Assembly (NCBI GenBank): GCA_016708785.1
Contig: JADJFC010000016.1
Span: 62,001 to 126,000, forward strand
DNA: 64,000 nt
Origin: Bacteroidota bacterium
GTDB lineage: Bacteria; Bacteroidota; Bacteroidia; AKYH767-A; 2013-40CM-41-45
Direction: 5' to 3'
Positions 47,801 through 58,613 of the stretch are shown one piece after another; positions within the stretch are counted from its first letter, which is position 1, and the number at the start of each line of letters is the position of its first letter. The notes beneath the pieces were generated by a model. It searched no databases. It worked only from the letters and a program-made list of their open reading frames with translations, and was not told where the DNA came from. A program made the position numbers and the translations under genes.

Positions 47801-50800
47801 CAGGAACAGGTTCATTCACTGAAGTGGCCGGTACTTATACTTACACTGTAACCGATGCAAACGGTTGTACTTCTTCAACAACAATTACAATTTCAGAACC
47901 TGCTGCACTTGTAGCTTCGTCTTCTTCAACAGCGATTCTTTGTAATGGAGGTTCAGCGACAGTAACTATATCAGCAACAGGCGGAACAGCTCCTTATACA
48001 GGAACAGGTTCATTCACTGAAGTTGCAGGTACATATACGTACACAGTAACAGATGCAAACGGTTGTACTTCTTCAACAACAATTACAATATCAGAAACCA
48101 GCTGCACTGGTAGCATCATCTTCAGCAACACCAATTCTATGTAACGGTGGGTCTGCAACAGTAACAGTTTCAGCGACAGGGGGAACAGCTCCTTATACAG
48201 GAACAGGTTCATTCACTGAAGTGGCTGGTACATATACGTACACAGTAACCGATGCAAACGGTTGTACTTCTTCAACAACAATTACAATTTCAGAACCTGC
48301 TGCACTGGTAGCTTCGTCTTCTTCAACAGCGATTCTTTGTAATGGAGGTTCAGCGACAGTAACGGTATCAGCAACAGGCGGAACAGCTCCTTACACAGGA
48401 ACAGGTTCATTCTCTGAAGTGGCAGGTACTTATACTTACACAGTAACAGATGCAAACGGTTGTACATCTTCTACAACAATTACAATTTCAGAACCTGCTT
48501 CACTTGTAGCTTCATCTTCTGCAACAGCGATTCTTTGTAATGGAGGTTCAGCAACAGTTACAGTTTCAGCAACAGGTGGAACAGCTCCTTACACAGGAAC
48601 AGGTTCATTCTCTGAAGTGGCAGGTACTTATACTTACACAGTAACAGATGCAAACGGTTGTACATCTTCAACAACAATTACAATTTCAGAACCTGCAGCA
48701 CTTGTAGCTTCATCTTCTGCAACAGCGATCCTTTGTAATGGAGGTTCAGCAACAGTAACAGTTTCAGCAACAGGTGGAACAGCCCTTATACAGGAACAGG
48801 TTCATTCACTGTAGTAGCAGGTACATATACATACACAGTAACGGATGCAAACGGTTGTACATCTTCAACAACAATTACAATAACAGAACCATCTGCACTG
48901 GTAGCTTCATCATCTGCAACAGCGATTCTTTGTAACGGAGGTTCAGCGACAGTAACAGTATCGGCAACAGGTGGAACAGCTCCTTACACAGGAACAGGTT
49001 CATTCTCTGAAGTAGCCGGAACATATACTTACACAGTAACGGATGCGAACGGTTGTACTTCTTCAACAACAATTACAATTTCAGAACCGACTGCATTGGT
49101 AGCTTCATCTTCTGCAACAGCAATTCTATGTAACGGTGGGTCAGCAACAGTAACTGTATCAGCAACAGGTGGAACAGCTCCTTATACAGGAACAGGTTCA
49201 TTCTCTGAAGTAGCAGGAACATATACGTACACAGTAACAGATGCAAACGGTTGTACATCTTCAACAACAATTACAATTTCAGAACCTGCTGCACTGGTAG
49301 CTTCGTCTTCTTCAACAGCGATTCTATGTAATGGAGGTTCAGCAACAGTAACAGTTTCAGCAACAGGTGGAACAGCTCCTTATACAGGAACAGGTTCATT
49401 CACTGAGGTACATATACGTACACAGTAACAGATGCAAACGGATGTACTTCTTCAACAACAATTACAATTACAGAACCTGCTGCACTGGTGGCTTCGTCTT
49501 CTGCAACAGCGATTCTTTGTAATGGAGGTTCAGCGACAGTAACCGTATCAGCGACAGGTGGAACAGCTCCTTACACAGGAACAGGTTCATTCACTGAAGT
49601 GGCAGGTACTTATACTTACCTAGTAACCGATGCAAACGGATGTACTTCATCAACAACAGTTACAATCACAGAGCCAACAGTATTAGTTGCTTCTTCTTCT
49701 GCAACATCGATTCTTTGTAATGGAGGTTCAGCGACAGTATCCGTATCAGCAACAGGAGGAACAGCTCCTTACACAGGAACAGGTTCATTCACAGAAGTAG
49801 CCGGTACTTATACTTACACTGTAACAGATGCGAATGGTTGTACATCTTCAACAACAATTACAATCACAGAACCTGCTGCACTGGTAGCTTCGTCTTCTTC
49901 AACAGCGATTCTATGTAATGGAGGTTCAGCGACAGTAACCGTATCAGCAACAGGTGGAACAGCTCCTTACACAGGAACAGGTTCATTCTCTGAAGTGGCA
50001 GGTACTTATACTTACACAGTAACAGATGCAAACGGTTGTACATCTTCAACAACAATTACAATTTCAGAACCTGCTTCACTTGTAGCTTCGTCTTCTTCAA
50101 CAGCGATTCTTTGTAATGGAGGTTCAGCAACAGTTACAGTTTCAGCAACAGGTGGAACAGCTCCTTATACAGGAACAGGTTCATTCTCTGAAGTAGCCGG
50201 AACTTATACTTACACAGTAACGGATGCAAACGGTTGTACTTCTTCAACAACAATTACAATCACAGAACCAACAATATTAGTTGCTTCATCTTCTGCAACA
50301 GCGATTCTTTGTAATGGAGGATCAGCGACAGTAACTGTATCAGCAACAGGTGGAACAGCTCCTTATACAGGAACAGGTTCGTTCACTGAAGTAGCGGGTA
50401 CATATACATACACTGTAACGGATGCGAACGGTTGTACAGCTACAACAACAATCTCAATAGCAGAGCCAACAGCAGTTGTAGCTTCTTCATCTGCTACATC
50501 AATTCTATGTAATGGAGGATCAGCAACAGTAACAGTATCAGCAACTGGTGGAACAGCCCCTTATACAGGAACAGGTTCATTCACTGAAGTTGCGGGTACA
50601 TATACATACACAGTAACGGATGCAAACGGTTGTACATCTTCAACAACAATTACAGTTACTGAACCTGCTGCACTGGTAGCTTCATCATCTGCAACAGCAA
50701 TTCTATGTAACGGTGGATCAGCAACAGTAACCGTATCAGCAACAGGCGGAACAGCGCCATATACAGGTGAAGGTTCATTCACTGTTAATGCAGGTACATT

Positions 50801-53624
50801 TACATACACAGTAACAGATGCAAACGGCTGCACATCTTCTACAACTATTACTGTTGCAGAACCGGCAGTTCTTGTTGCAGCTTCAAGTGCTTCAACGATC
50901 GCATGTGTTGGTGGAACTACAACAGTAACAGTTTCGGCAACAGGCGGTACATCACCATATTCAGGTACTGGACTTTATTCTGAATCAGTTGGAACATATA
51001 CGTACACAGTTACTGATGCGAATGGTTGTACTTCTTCAACAACAATTACAATTACTCAAGTCGATAATATCGATCCGGTTATTTCAGGTTGTCCTGGAAA
51101 CATTACGATCAGCACAACAGGATTATGTACTCAGATCGTTAACTGGATTGCTCCAACAGCTTCTGACAATTGTTCAGCAACACTGACATCAAATTATAAT
51201 CCGGGTGATGTATTCCCAATAGGAACTACAACGGTTACATACACAGCAGTTGATCCAAATGGAAATTCAGCAACTTGTTCTTTCGACGTACTAGTTGAAG
51301 ATAATGAAGATCCAATCGTTGCTTGTCCTGCAAATATTTCAGTATCTAATGCAACAGGCGCATGCGATGCAGTTGTAACTTATTCTGCAACGGTAACAGA
51401 CAATTGTTCTGCAACACTTTCTTATTCGATTGCTTCAGGTTCAACTTTCCCTATTGGTGTAACACCGGTAACGGTAACAGCAACTGATGCATCAGGAAAT
51501 GTTTCTTCTTGTTCATTCAATGTTACAGTAGCAGATACAGAATATCCGGTTCTTACTGCATGTCCTGCTAATATCACTACTTGCATTGCAACTGTGAATT
51601 GGACAGCACCAACTGCAACTGACAATTGTTCTGCAACAGTAACTTCAAATTATGCTCCGGGAGCTACATTCCCTGTTGGAACAACAACAGTAACTTATTC
51701 TGCTGTTGATGCTTCAGGTAATACGACAAATTGTTCATTCGATGTCACAGTAAATGTTTCATCAATCGATCCTACATCAATATTAAGTTCTGCAGGAAAT
51801 GCAGTTTGTGGAGTAACTTCAACAACATTGACTGTCCAAGGTGGCTCTTTAGGAGCAGGCTCGCAATGGGTGTGGTACACAGGAAGCTGTGGTGGTACAC
51901 AAATAGGAACGGGTGCATCTATTCCGGTAACTGTAAGTGCAACGACCGATTATTTTGTTCGTGCAGAAGGGCCATGCGGAAATAGTGCATGTGCATCTCA
52001 AACGATAGCAATTTATACAGGAGCGCCTGGAGGAATTGTAAATACCATTTCAGGTGTTACATCGGTTTGTCCGGGAACTTCAGAAGTGTATACAGTAAAT
52101 GCCGTTTCAAATACAGGATGGTATGTATGGTCAGCACCGGCAGGAACATTGATCAATGGTCAGGTTAGTCCTGTAACAACATCAAGTCTGTCTGTTACAA
52201 TAACATTCGGAACATTGCCTATAGGTCAATCAGGTTACAACATCTGTGCTTATGCAGCAAATGCTTGTGGATCTACTCAAACGAAATGTGCTTGGATCCG
52301 TGGAGATATTGGAACTCCAATCTATGCTGCAGCTCCTACGGTAATTTGTGTTGGGACAACAGTAACATATTCAGTAGCTCCATTAAGCGGTGCTTCCAAT
52401 TATATCTGGACTGCAACAGGTGGTGCAACTATTTCAGGAAGTGGTACTTCAGTTTCGGTCACATTCCCTGCAAACTTCACAACAGGTACAATATGTGTAG
52501 CCGGTCAGACACCATGTGGCTTAACAGGTGTACAACGTTGTGTTTCAGTTTCAGGAACTCCTGGATTACCGGGAGCTATACTTGGAGCAGTAAAAGTATG
52601 TCCGGGATCAACAGAAGTATATAGTGTGCCGATTGTTGCGGGGGTAACTTCTTACCTATGGACAGCTCCTGCAGGTGCTTCGATCAGTGGCCCATCTAAT
52701 GGTCCAAGTGTAAGCATTGTATTTACTGCAGGATTCACAGCAGGACAAGTAACAGTGAAAGCAGTTAATGCATGTGGTGCACAAAGTGCTGTTCGTGCCA
52801 AATCAGTTTCTACCGGAAAACTACCAACACCTAGTAACATCATAGGAGATCCTAATTCAGGAGTGTGTGGTCAGACTTACCAGTATTCAATTGCATCATT
52901 AGCAAATGCTACGTTGGGATATGTTTGGACAATTCCTGCAGGTGTAACAGTAATCGGACCGGCTACCAGCAATAGTATCACACTTCAATTCCCTTCTAAC
53001 TTCGTTTCAGGAGTATTGAGTGTAGCCGGAAACAATAGTTGTGGTCTTGGTTATGCACGTTCGATCAACGTTTATGGTAACCCTGCAACCCCTGGCGTTA
53101 TTACCGGAAGCACAAGTGTTTGTGTAGGTAGTTCAGAAATGTATTCTTGGGATCCTGTACCGGGAACTGATTACTATCAGATTCAAGCTCCGGTTGGTTC
53201 AACGATTCTTAGTGGTAATATCACGACAAATACATTTGTAATTATACAATGGGGACCTTCAGCTGGTACATTAGGTGTGAAAGCTATAAATGGTTGTGGT
53301 GTATCAGGTACACGTACAATAACAGCAGCTGTCACATGTCGTACTGCAGCAGAAGAGTCAATGACGGATCAATTAGTTGTTGAAGCTTATCCAAATCCAA
53401 ATCATGGTAAGTTCTCTGTAAGTATTGACAGCAAATCGGACGCAAAATATACTCTTCAAATAGTTGATCAGACGGGCCGTATTTTAAAGGTTGATGTTCT
53501 GAATGCTACAGAAGGTATGAACATTCAGGAATTCAACCTGGAAGGAATTGCAGCAGGTATGTATATGATCCGTATTGTAACAGAAAATAACGAAGTGATC
53601 AATAAATCAATTATTATCCAATAA
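38812..53624 (+). CDS. Giant T9SS-secreted SprB-repeat/HYR adhesin (about 4,940 residues; six frame breaks)
   Basis: This is a huge surface protein. In order it has an N-terminal signal region (ending near LSYQQSSGQQ), a lectin-like domain (LLDNFNRANSNTVGTG), Ig-like segments, a proprotein-convertase P domain (about 41130-41640), four HYR domains (about 42000-42950), about 41 SprB repeats of 66 residues (42955-51058), three HYR domains (51060-51760), PKD/Ig-like domains (51760-53345) and a type A T9SS sorting domain (EAYPNPNHGKFSVSI to KSIIIQ). SprB of Flavobacterium is a motile gliding adhesin with the same repeat family. The frame breaks at about 44641 (+1), 45128 (+1), 46681 (-2), 48095 (+1), 48783 (-1) and 49405 (-7), all inside the repeats. 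Repairing each restores the repeat consensus, so assembly error is likely. Confidence 0.9.
42955..51058 (+). repeat. Tandem array of about 41 SprB repeats (198-bp unit)
   Basis: The unit encodes roughly LVASSSATAILCNGGSATV, then TVSATGGTAPYTGTGSF, then TEVAGTYTYTVTDANGCTSS and TTITISEPAA. Each unit has two conserved cysteines (LCNGG and NGCT). A second unit type (STAGAILCNGGTTTVVV with TVSAGAYSYTVTDANGC and TGTVTEP) occurs only in about 44150-47100, interspersed with the main type. DNA identity between neighbouring units is very high in 47700-50700, pointing to recent expansion or gene conversion. Confidence 0.93.
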
Positions 53625-53652
53625 AAAATACACTTACGGGGTGTTAATTTCA

Positions 53653-53684
53653 GAGGAGTCCATTTTTGGGCTCCTCTTTTTTTT
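53653..53684 (+). terminator. Rho-independent terminator after the adhesin
   Basis: Stem GAGGAGTCC (53653-53661) / GGGCTCCTC (53668-53676), with one G-T pair, is followed by eight T. It lies 28 bases after the adhesin stop and separates it from the polysaccharide cluster. Confidence 0.9.
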
Positions 53685-53779
53685 GGTGATTTGGGCGATT
53701 TTTCATTTTTATGTCGAAACCTTTTCTCTTTATGGTAGTAGATATCTGTGTGAGGCCATAATCTCGCATTGTATTGAAT

Positions 53780-54547
53780 ATGATGAAATTTGCAAGAATT
53801 CCCTTCTTTTTATTAATCGTAGCTTTAGCTATGTACTCTTGTACTCCATACAAAAAAATCCAGCAGTTTCAGGCCGGTGAAGCCGATACAACTGCAAGAA
53901 TGAGCGTTGATTCCTATCGCCCAATCATCAGTCCGAATGATATCCTTGATATATATGTAACCAGTACCAGCCCTGAAGCAAGTAAATATTTCAATTATTC
54001 AGAAAATCCTGAAAGTTCAGCCGGGATGATGAATGGTTATCTGGTTGATGAAAGAGGCGTAATACAGATTCCATTCATTGGTTCTGTAAAAGTGTCAGGA
54101 CTTAGTACTGCTAATGCAAGAGACACCGTTGCCGCAAAACTTGCTAAATATTTAGTGAGTCCTTCCGTTAAGTTGAGTATACGAAACTTCAAAGTGACAG
54201 TGTTGGGTGAGGTGATGCGGCCTGGAATTTACACCGTTCAAAATGAAAAAATGACTTTGCCGGAAGCATTAGCTCTTTGTGGTGATTTCACAATTTATAG
54301 CAAACGTGATGTACTAACTGTTATTCGTGATAGTGCCGGTTACAAAACGTATAATAAAATTGATATGACAACAAGAGATGTTTTTTCTTCTGAATTTTAT
54401 ACACTTCATACAAATGATATTGTTTATGTAGAGCCGTCGAAGAAAAAGAGAGCACAAGGTGAAAATTTCTATAGGACAATTCCTTTAGTATTGAGTACAC
54501 TCACATTTATGTTATCAATTATTGCAATTATTAATACCAACAAATAG
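53780..54547 (+). CDS. Wza-like polysaccharide export lipoprotein (second copy)
   Basis: This 255-residue lipoprotein has signal ILLIVALAMYSC-like residues (FFLLIVALAMYSC), then the Poly_export domain (PIISPNDILDIYVTST), the SLBB region (FKVTVLGEVMRPGIYTVQ) and a C-terminal membrane helix (TIPLVLSTLTFMLSIIAII). A TTG at 53774 would also be in frame; the ATG at 53780 is more natural. It forms the outer-membrane channel partner of the Wzc-like kinase that starts 12 bases downstream, and opens a cluster of surface-polysaccharide genes. It is clearly paralogous to the gene at 26696-27422, and its intact lipoprotein start supports the reconstruction proposed there. Confidence 0.93.
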   Translation: MMKFARIPFFLLIVALAMYSCTPYKKIQQFQAGEADTTARMSVDSYRPIISPNDILDIYVTSTSPEASKYFNYSENPESSAGMMNGYLVDERGVIQIPFIGSVKVSGLSTANARDTVAAKLAKYLVSPSVKLSIRNFKVTVLGEVMRPGIYTVQNEKMTLPEALALCGDFTIYSKRDVLTVIRDSAGYKTYNKIDMTTRDVFSSEFYTLHTNDIVYVEPSKKKRAQGENFYRTIPLVLSTLTFMLSIIAIINTNK

Positions 54548-54559
54548 AATATTATTTAA

Positions 54560-57019
54560 ATGTCAACGGAAGAAAATATTGCCCATTCAGAATTGAATGC
54601 TGAATCTGAAAAGGTCAACATCAAACAGGTCTTTTATGACTATGTAATCCGTTACTGGTACCTATATATTCTTGCCTTGATGCTTTCATTGATGGTTGGA
54701 TATTATTACGCTTGGTATTCTACACCGGTCTATAGTGCAAGAGCAACCGTATTGATCAAACTGGCTAGTCCCGGGGGTCAAAAAGGCGACATCCTCAATG
54801 CAATGAATGAATTTGACGATGACCGCAATCTCCAAAATGAAATTGAAGTCCTCAAGTCCCGCACGATGGTGGCAAGAACTGTTAAAGCATTGAATTTTGA
54901 TATTTCATATTACTATGTCGGAAATGTTAAAACCAGGGAAGTATATCTGGAATGTCCTTTTAAAGTAATTAATGATTCGATTAAATTAAAAGCATTAAGT
55001 GACCCGATAGAGATACATATTATTTCGGATAAAAAGTTTCGTCTGACTTATTCCAATTCAAAGACCAAGGAGTCGTTCAGTAACATTTATTCTTTTGATC
55101 AGCAGATCCATAATGACCTGGGAAGTTTCAGATTAGTTAAACGTGGTTTTTTTAATGCAAGAGCTTATAATAACCCGCGATACGACAAGAGAAACTACCT
55201 GATCAGAGTTCAGAATATTGAATCGGTTGTAGAACGCTACCAGGCGCTTCTCACGGTTTCTGTCCTTACAAAGGCATCTACTATACTGAATATTTATATT
55301 GAAGATAAAGTTCCCACCAAAGCTGTAGATTTTATTGATAAGCTTGTCGAGATCTGGATGCAGAGTAGTATCGATCAAAAAAATGAGCTTGCGACCAATT
55401 CCTTAAAATTCATCGACGAACAGATTCTTTTGATTTCTCAGGATTTGAATAGTGTTGAAAAAGAATTCGAAGATTTTCGTTCTGAAAAAGGAATTACCGA
55501 TCTTAATATAGAAGCTCAAGGTTATGTGAATAGTGCGCGTGATTTCGATGTTCGATTATCTGAAATTGATTTGAAGTTGAGCTTCCTTCAGTATCTTCAA
55601 TCGTATGTTGAAGACGATAAAAACATCAGTGGCATGTCGCCGGCATCAATTGGAATTGCCGATGCCTTACTTTTAAAATTGATCAGTCAGTTAAATGATC
55701 TTGAAAGTCAACGTGAGATCATGCGTGCAGGTGCTACAGAAGAAAATCCGCGGATACAGGAATACAATCTGGCAATACAGAATACAAAGAATGATCTGAT
55801 CGAAAACATTAAGAGTATAGTAGCCGGATTAACAGCTTCTAAGGCTGAAGCTGCATCACAATTGAACCGAATTGAAGGACATATAGCAACACTTCCCGGA
55901 ACAGATCGGGTGATCGTGAATATCAAACGACAAATGGAAGTGAAAGCAAATTTGTATACGTATTTGATGCAAAAGCGTGCAGAGACAGCAATCGTTCTTG
56001 CAGGTACAACGTCAGATAATCGTCCGATCGATCGCGCAACAGCATCATTCAATCCTATTCGTCCGGTTAAAATGGAAATATATCTGATCTCTGCTTTTAT
56101 GGGATTAATTATTCCTGCAGCATTTGTCTATTTTAAAAATATGCTGAACGATAAGATCATGGATCGTTCGGATATTGAAAAGTTGACAAAACTTCCGGTG
56201 ATCGGAATGGTAGGAATGAGTGAATCCTCCAATGAGTTTGTGATCCAGGAAAATTCTAAATCATTTATTGCAGAAGCGTTCCGTTCGATCAGAACAAATC
56301 TGCAGTTTTTTATTCGTCATCAGAACAAGGCAAAGACATTCCTGGTAACCAGTTCAATTTCGGGGGAAGGAAAAAGTTTTTGTTCGTTAAATCTTGCTGC
56401 AATTTTTGCACTTAGCGGAAAAAAAACAATATTGGTTGGATGCGATTTACGTAAACCAAAATCAATGAGTCACCTTGGATTAAAAGGGGAGTTTGGTGTG
56501 ACCAATTATTTAATTGGTTCAAGTACGGAAAAGCAAGTCATTCAGACCTCAGGGATTTCAAATCTTGATATCATTCTTACAGGCCCTAAGCCTCCAAATC
56601 CATCAGAGCTTCTATTAACAGAGCGTATCGATGAATTATTTGCATATTTAAAAGAGCATTATGAGTACATCGTACTTGATTCACCGCCTTTAGGACTGAT
56701 CTCTGATCCATTGATACTTGCTAAATATTCTGATACTGTTATTTATATCGTACGTCAGAATTTTACACGCAGGTTGCATCTCGATGCATTGAATAAATTG
56801 CATGCAGAAGGCAGAGTGAAGAACGTTGGTGTTATCTTGAATGCCGTAGCAAAGAAATCGGTAGCGTATGGTTATGGCTATGGTTATGGCTATGGTTATG
56901 GTTATGGTTACGGTTATGGCTCTAAAGCAAATGCCGGATATTATGAGGATGTGATCGAAGAAGAAAAATCAAAGTCGTTAGGATTTTTCAGCCGTAAGAA
57001 GAAGAAAAAGAAAGACTAA
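54560..57019 (+). CDS. Wzc-like polysaccharide co-polymerase / tyrosine autokinase (second copy)
   Basis: This 819-residue protein has an N-terminal Wzz domain (transmembrane helix YLYILALMLSLMVGYYYAW), long periplasmic coiled coils, a second helix (LISAFMGLIIPAAFVYF) and the cytoplasmic BY-kinase with Walker A SISGEGKSFCSLNLAAI, A' ILVGCDLRKPKS and Walker B YIVLDSPPLG. The C-terminal tail has about nine consecutive Tyr-Gly dipeptides and then a Lys-rich end (RKKKKKKD), the autophosphorylation tail. It is cotranscribed with the Wza-like gene. In such systems cycles of tail phosphorylation control polymer length and export. It is the kinase of the polysaccharide cluster that follows. Confidence 0.96.
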   Translation: MSTEENIAHSELNAESEKVNIKQVFYDYVIRYWYLYILALMLSLMVGYYYAWYSTPVYSARATVLIKLASPGGQKGDILNAMNEFDDDRNLQNEIEVLKSRTMVARTVKALNFDISYYYVGNVKTREVYLECPFKVINDSIKLKALSDPIEIHIISDKKFRLTYSNSKTKESFSNIYSFDQQIHNDLGSFRLVKRGFFNARAYNNPRYDKRNYLIRVQNIESVVERYQALLTVSVLTKASTILNIYIEDKVPTKAVDFIDKLVEIWMQSSIDQKNELATNSLKFIDEQILLISQDLNSVEKEFEDFRSEKGITDLNIEAQGYVNSARDFDVRLSEIDLKLSFLQYLQSYVEDDKNISGMSPASIGIADALLLKLISQLNDLESQREIMRAGATEENPRIQEYNLAIQNTKNDLIENIKSIVAGLTASKAEAASQLNRIEGHIATLPGTDRVIVNIKRQMEVKANLYTYLMQKRAETAIVLAGTTSDNRPIDRATASFNPIRPVKMEIYLISAFMGLIIPAAFVYFKNMLNDKIMDRSDIEKLTKLPVIGMVGMSESSNEFVIQENSKSFIAEAFRSIRTNLQFFIRHQNKAKTFLVTSSISGEGKSFCSLNLAAIFALSGKKTILVGCDLRKPKSMSHLGLKGEFGVTNYLIGSSTEKQVIQTSGISNLDIILTGPKPPNPSELLLTERIDELFAYLKEHYEYIVLDSPPLGLISDPLILAKYSDTVIYIVRQNFTRRLHLDALNKLHAEGRVKNVGVILNAVAKKSVAYGYGYGYGYGYGYGYGYGSKANAGYYEDVIEEEKSKSLGFFSRKKKKKKD

Positions 57020-57066
57020 CATTTTTGTTGTTCTTCAGTCTGGCATTATCGGCTAAATAATTATTT

Positions 57067-57747
57067 GTGAAAAAGATCGCCATCCTTCAATCCAATTATA
57101 TTCCCTGGAAAGGTTATTTCGATATCATCAAACAAGTCGATGAGTTTATTTTCTACGACGATGTACAGTACACTAAAAATGACTGGCGCAACCGAAATAA
57201 GATCAAAACATCATCAGGACCACTTTGGTTAACAATTCCTGTCCGTCAGGAAAATCTCGCTCAGAAGATCAATGAAACTAAAGTCTCTCAGGATAACTGG
57301 GCTGAAAAACACTGGAAATCTATTTCATTGAATTATTCCAAAGCACCTTTTTACAATCTATATAAGGAAAGGCTGGAATTATTTTTCATGGAAATGAAAT
57401 CACCTTATCTTAGTGAAATTAATCGTTCCGCGATAGAACTTCTCAATTCATTTTTAGGAATAAAAACTGCTCTGACTTCATCGGCAGATTACAAGCTTAT
57501 CGAAGGTAAGAACGAACGATTGATAGATCTTATCCTTCAGGCAGGAGGAACTCATTATCTAAGTGGTCCATCCGCCAAGGATTATATCAGTCAAGATCTT
57601 TTTAAGGAAGCAGGCATTGAAATCAGTTGGATTGATTATTCCGGTTACATTGAGTATCCTCAACTTTTTCCGCCTTTTGTCCATGCTGTTTCTGTGTTAG
57701 ATCTCATTCTGAATACAGGCCCCGATTCAAAGAAATACATGAAGTAA
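57067..57747 (+). CDS. WbqC family protein
   Basis: This 226-residue cytoplasmic protein with GTG start shows the WbqC-family signatures IAILQSNYIPWKGYFDII, FIFYDDVQYTKNDWRNRN and LWLTIPVR near the N-terminus, and GGTHYLSGPSAKDYI in the C-terminal half. WbqC-like proteins recur in O-antigen and capsule clusters of Gram-negatives, where an enzymatic role in amino-sugar or glycan modification is suspected but not firmly established. Here it sits 48 bases after the Wzc gene and before an acetyltransferase and a sugar aminotransferase, which fits a role in making or attaching a modified amino sugar. Confidence 0.9.
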   Translation: MKKIAILQSNYIPWKGYFDIIKQVDEFIFYDDVQYTKNDWRNRNKIKTSSGPLWLTIPVRQENLAQKINETKVSQDNWAEKHWKSISLNYSKAPFYNLYKERLELFFMEMKSPYLSEINRSAIELLNSFLGIKTALTSSADYKLIEGKNERLIDLILQAGGTHYLSGPSAKDYISQDLFKEAGIEISWIDYSGYIEYPQLFPPFVHAVSVLDLILNTGPDSKKYMK

Positions 57748-57900
57748 AGTTTCTTTAAAAACTAAAAGCATTTCCGTTTTTTCTATTGTCACTTGCAACC
57801 TAATGAATTATTTCTCGTACAACGGTTTGCGTTACTCTGCGTATTTAAAAAGGTTTGAAGATTTCCTCCTATTTGTGCACTTAAAAATATTATTAGAAGG

Positions 57901-58410
57901 ATGAGAAATTTAATAATTGTCGGTACCGATGATTTTTCATTGATGATTTTTCATAAACTGAAGAAGACCGGTAATTTCAATATTATTGCATTTTCAGAAG
58001 AGAGAAGTCGGATTCGTTTTAATAAAATCGAAGGACTGCCAAACGTACCTTTTGAAGATTTGGAATATAAAGCCCCATCGGAGATTGTTTTGTTATTAAT
58101 AGCAATGAGTGGAACTGAATCACAAGAAGTAAGAGATAGGCTTTTTAATTCTGCCAAAGAAAAAGGGTATCACTTCCTCACCTATATCAGTCCAAATGCG
58201 AATGTCATCGATGCAAATACAATTGGAGAGAATACAATTGTATTATCAGGTAGTGCAATTGAGCAGAACGTCAGGATTGGAAGTAATTGTATCATTGAGC
58301 AAGGTGTTATTATCGAGCAAAATTCTGTCATTCATGATTATGATATTATTCGATCAGGGGTTCGAATTGTGGAAGGGTCCAATATCCCTGAAAACAGTGT
58401 AATAGGATAA
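57901..58410 (+). CDS. NeuD/PglD-like sugar O/N-acetyltransferase
   Basis: This 169-residue protein has an N-terminal Rossmann-like PglD_N domain (NLIIVGTDDFSLMIFHKL) and a C-terminal left-handed beta-helix (hexapeptide repeats such as IGENTIVLSGSAIEQNVRIG and IEQGVIIEQNSVI). This is the fold of acetyl-CoA-dependent PglD and NeuD. Compared with PglD it ends early, so the helix is short and lacks the last coils, and the usual catalytic His is not obvious. Next to a WecE-type aminotransferase it could acetylate the 4-amino group of the resulting sugar, or O-acetylate another sugar. There are 154 bases without a gene between it and wbqC-like. Confidence 0.75.
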   Translation: MRNLIIVGTDDFSLMIFHKLKKTGNFNIIAFSEERSRIRFNKIEGLPNVPFEDLEYKAPSEIVLLLIAMSGTESQEVRDRLFNSAKEKGYHFLTYISPNANVIDANTIGENTIVLSGSAIEQNVRIGSNCIIEQGVIIEQNSVIHDYDIIRSGVRIVEGSNIPENSVIG

Positions 58411-58613
58411 ATTGCTTTAATCTCTGAGATTTTTTATTTAGACCTGTCTCGAATTTCTCTTTATCCTTTTTTCAGTTTAAAAATGCATGATTTCAGGGTT
58501 ATTATAGCAAAACCAAAAGTGGATTTTTGCGTTGAATGATACCGAGGATGGTTCATTTGGATTGCAAAGGGGCCGGAACACAAGCGCTTGTCTGATATAG
58601 AAGAATTTAAATT

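Noticed and set aside
41736..49270. Many minus-strand open frames of 60-140 codons inside the adhesin repeats
   Set aside because: They are periodic shadows of the repeated plus-strand codons (Val/Pro/Ala- or Leu/Tyr-rich), without start signals or homology.
42955..51058. Regular repeat array considered as CRISPR
   Set aside because: The units are 198 bases, coding, and contiguous without unique spacers; they translate to SprB repeats.
58411..58613. Possible short gene or gene fragment between the acetyltransferase and aminotransferase (for example an open minus-strand frame 58461-58724)
   Set aside because: The minus-strand frame overlaps the aminotransferase start and resembles nothing. 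On the plus strand only short fragments interrupted by stops are present.
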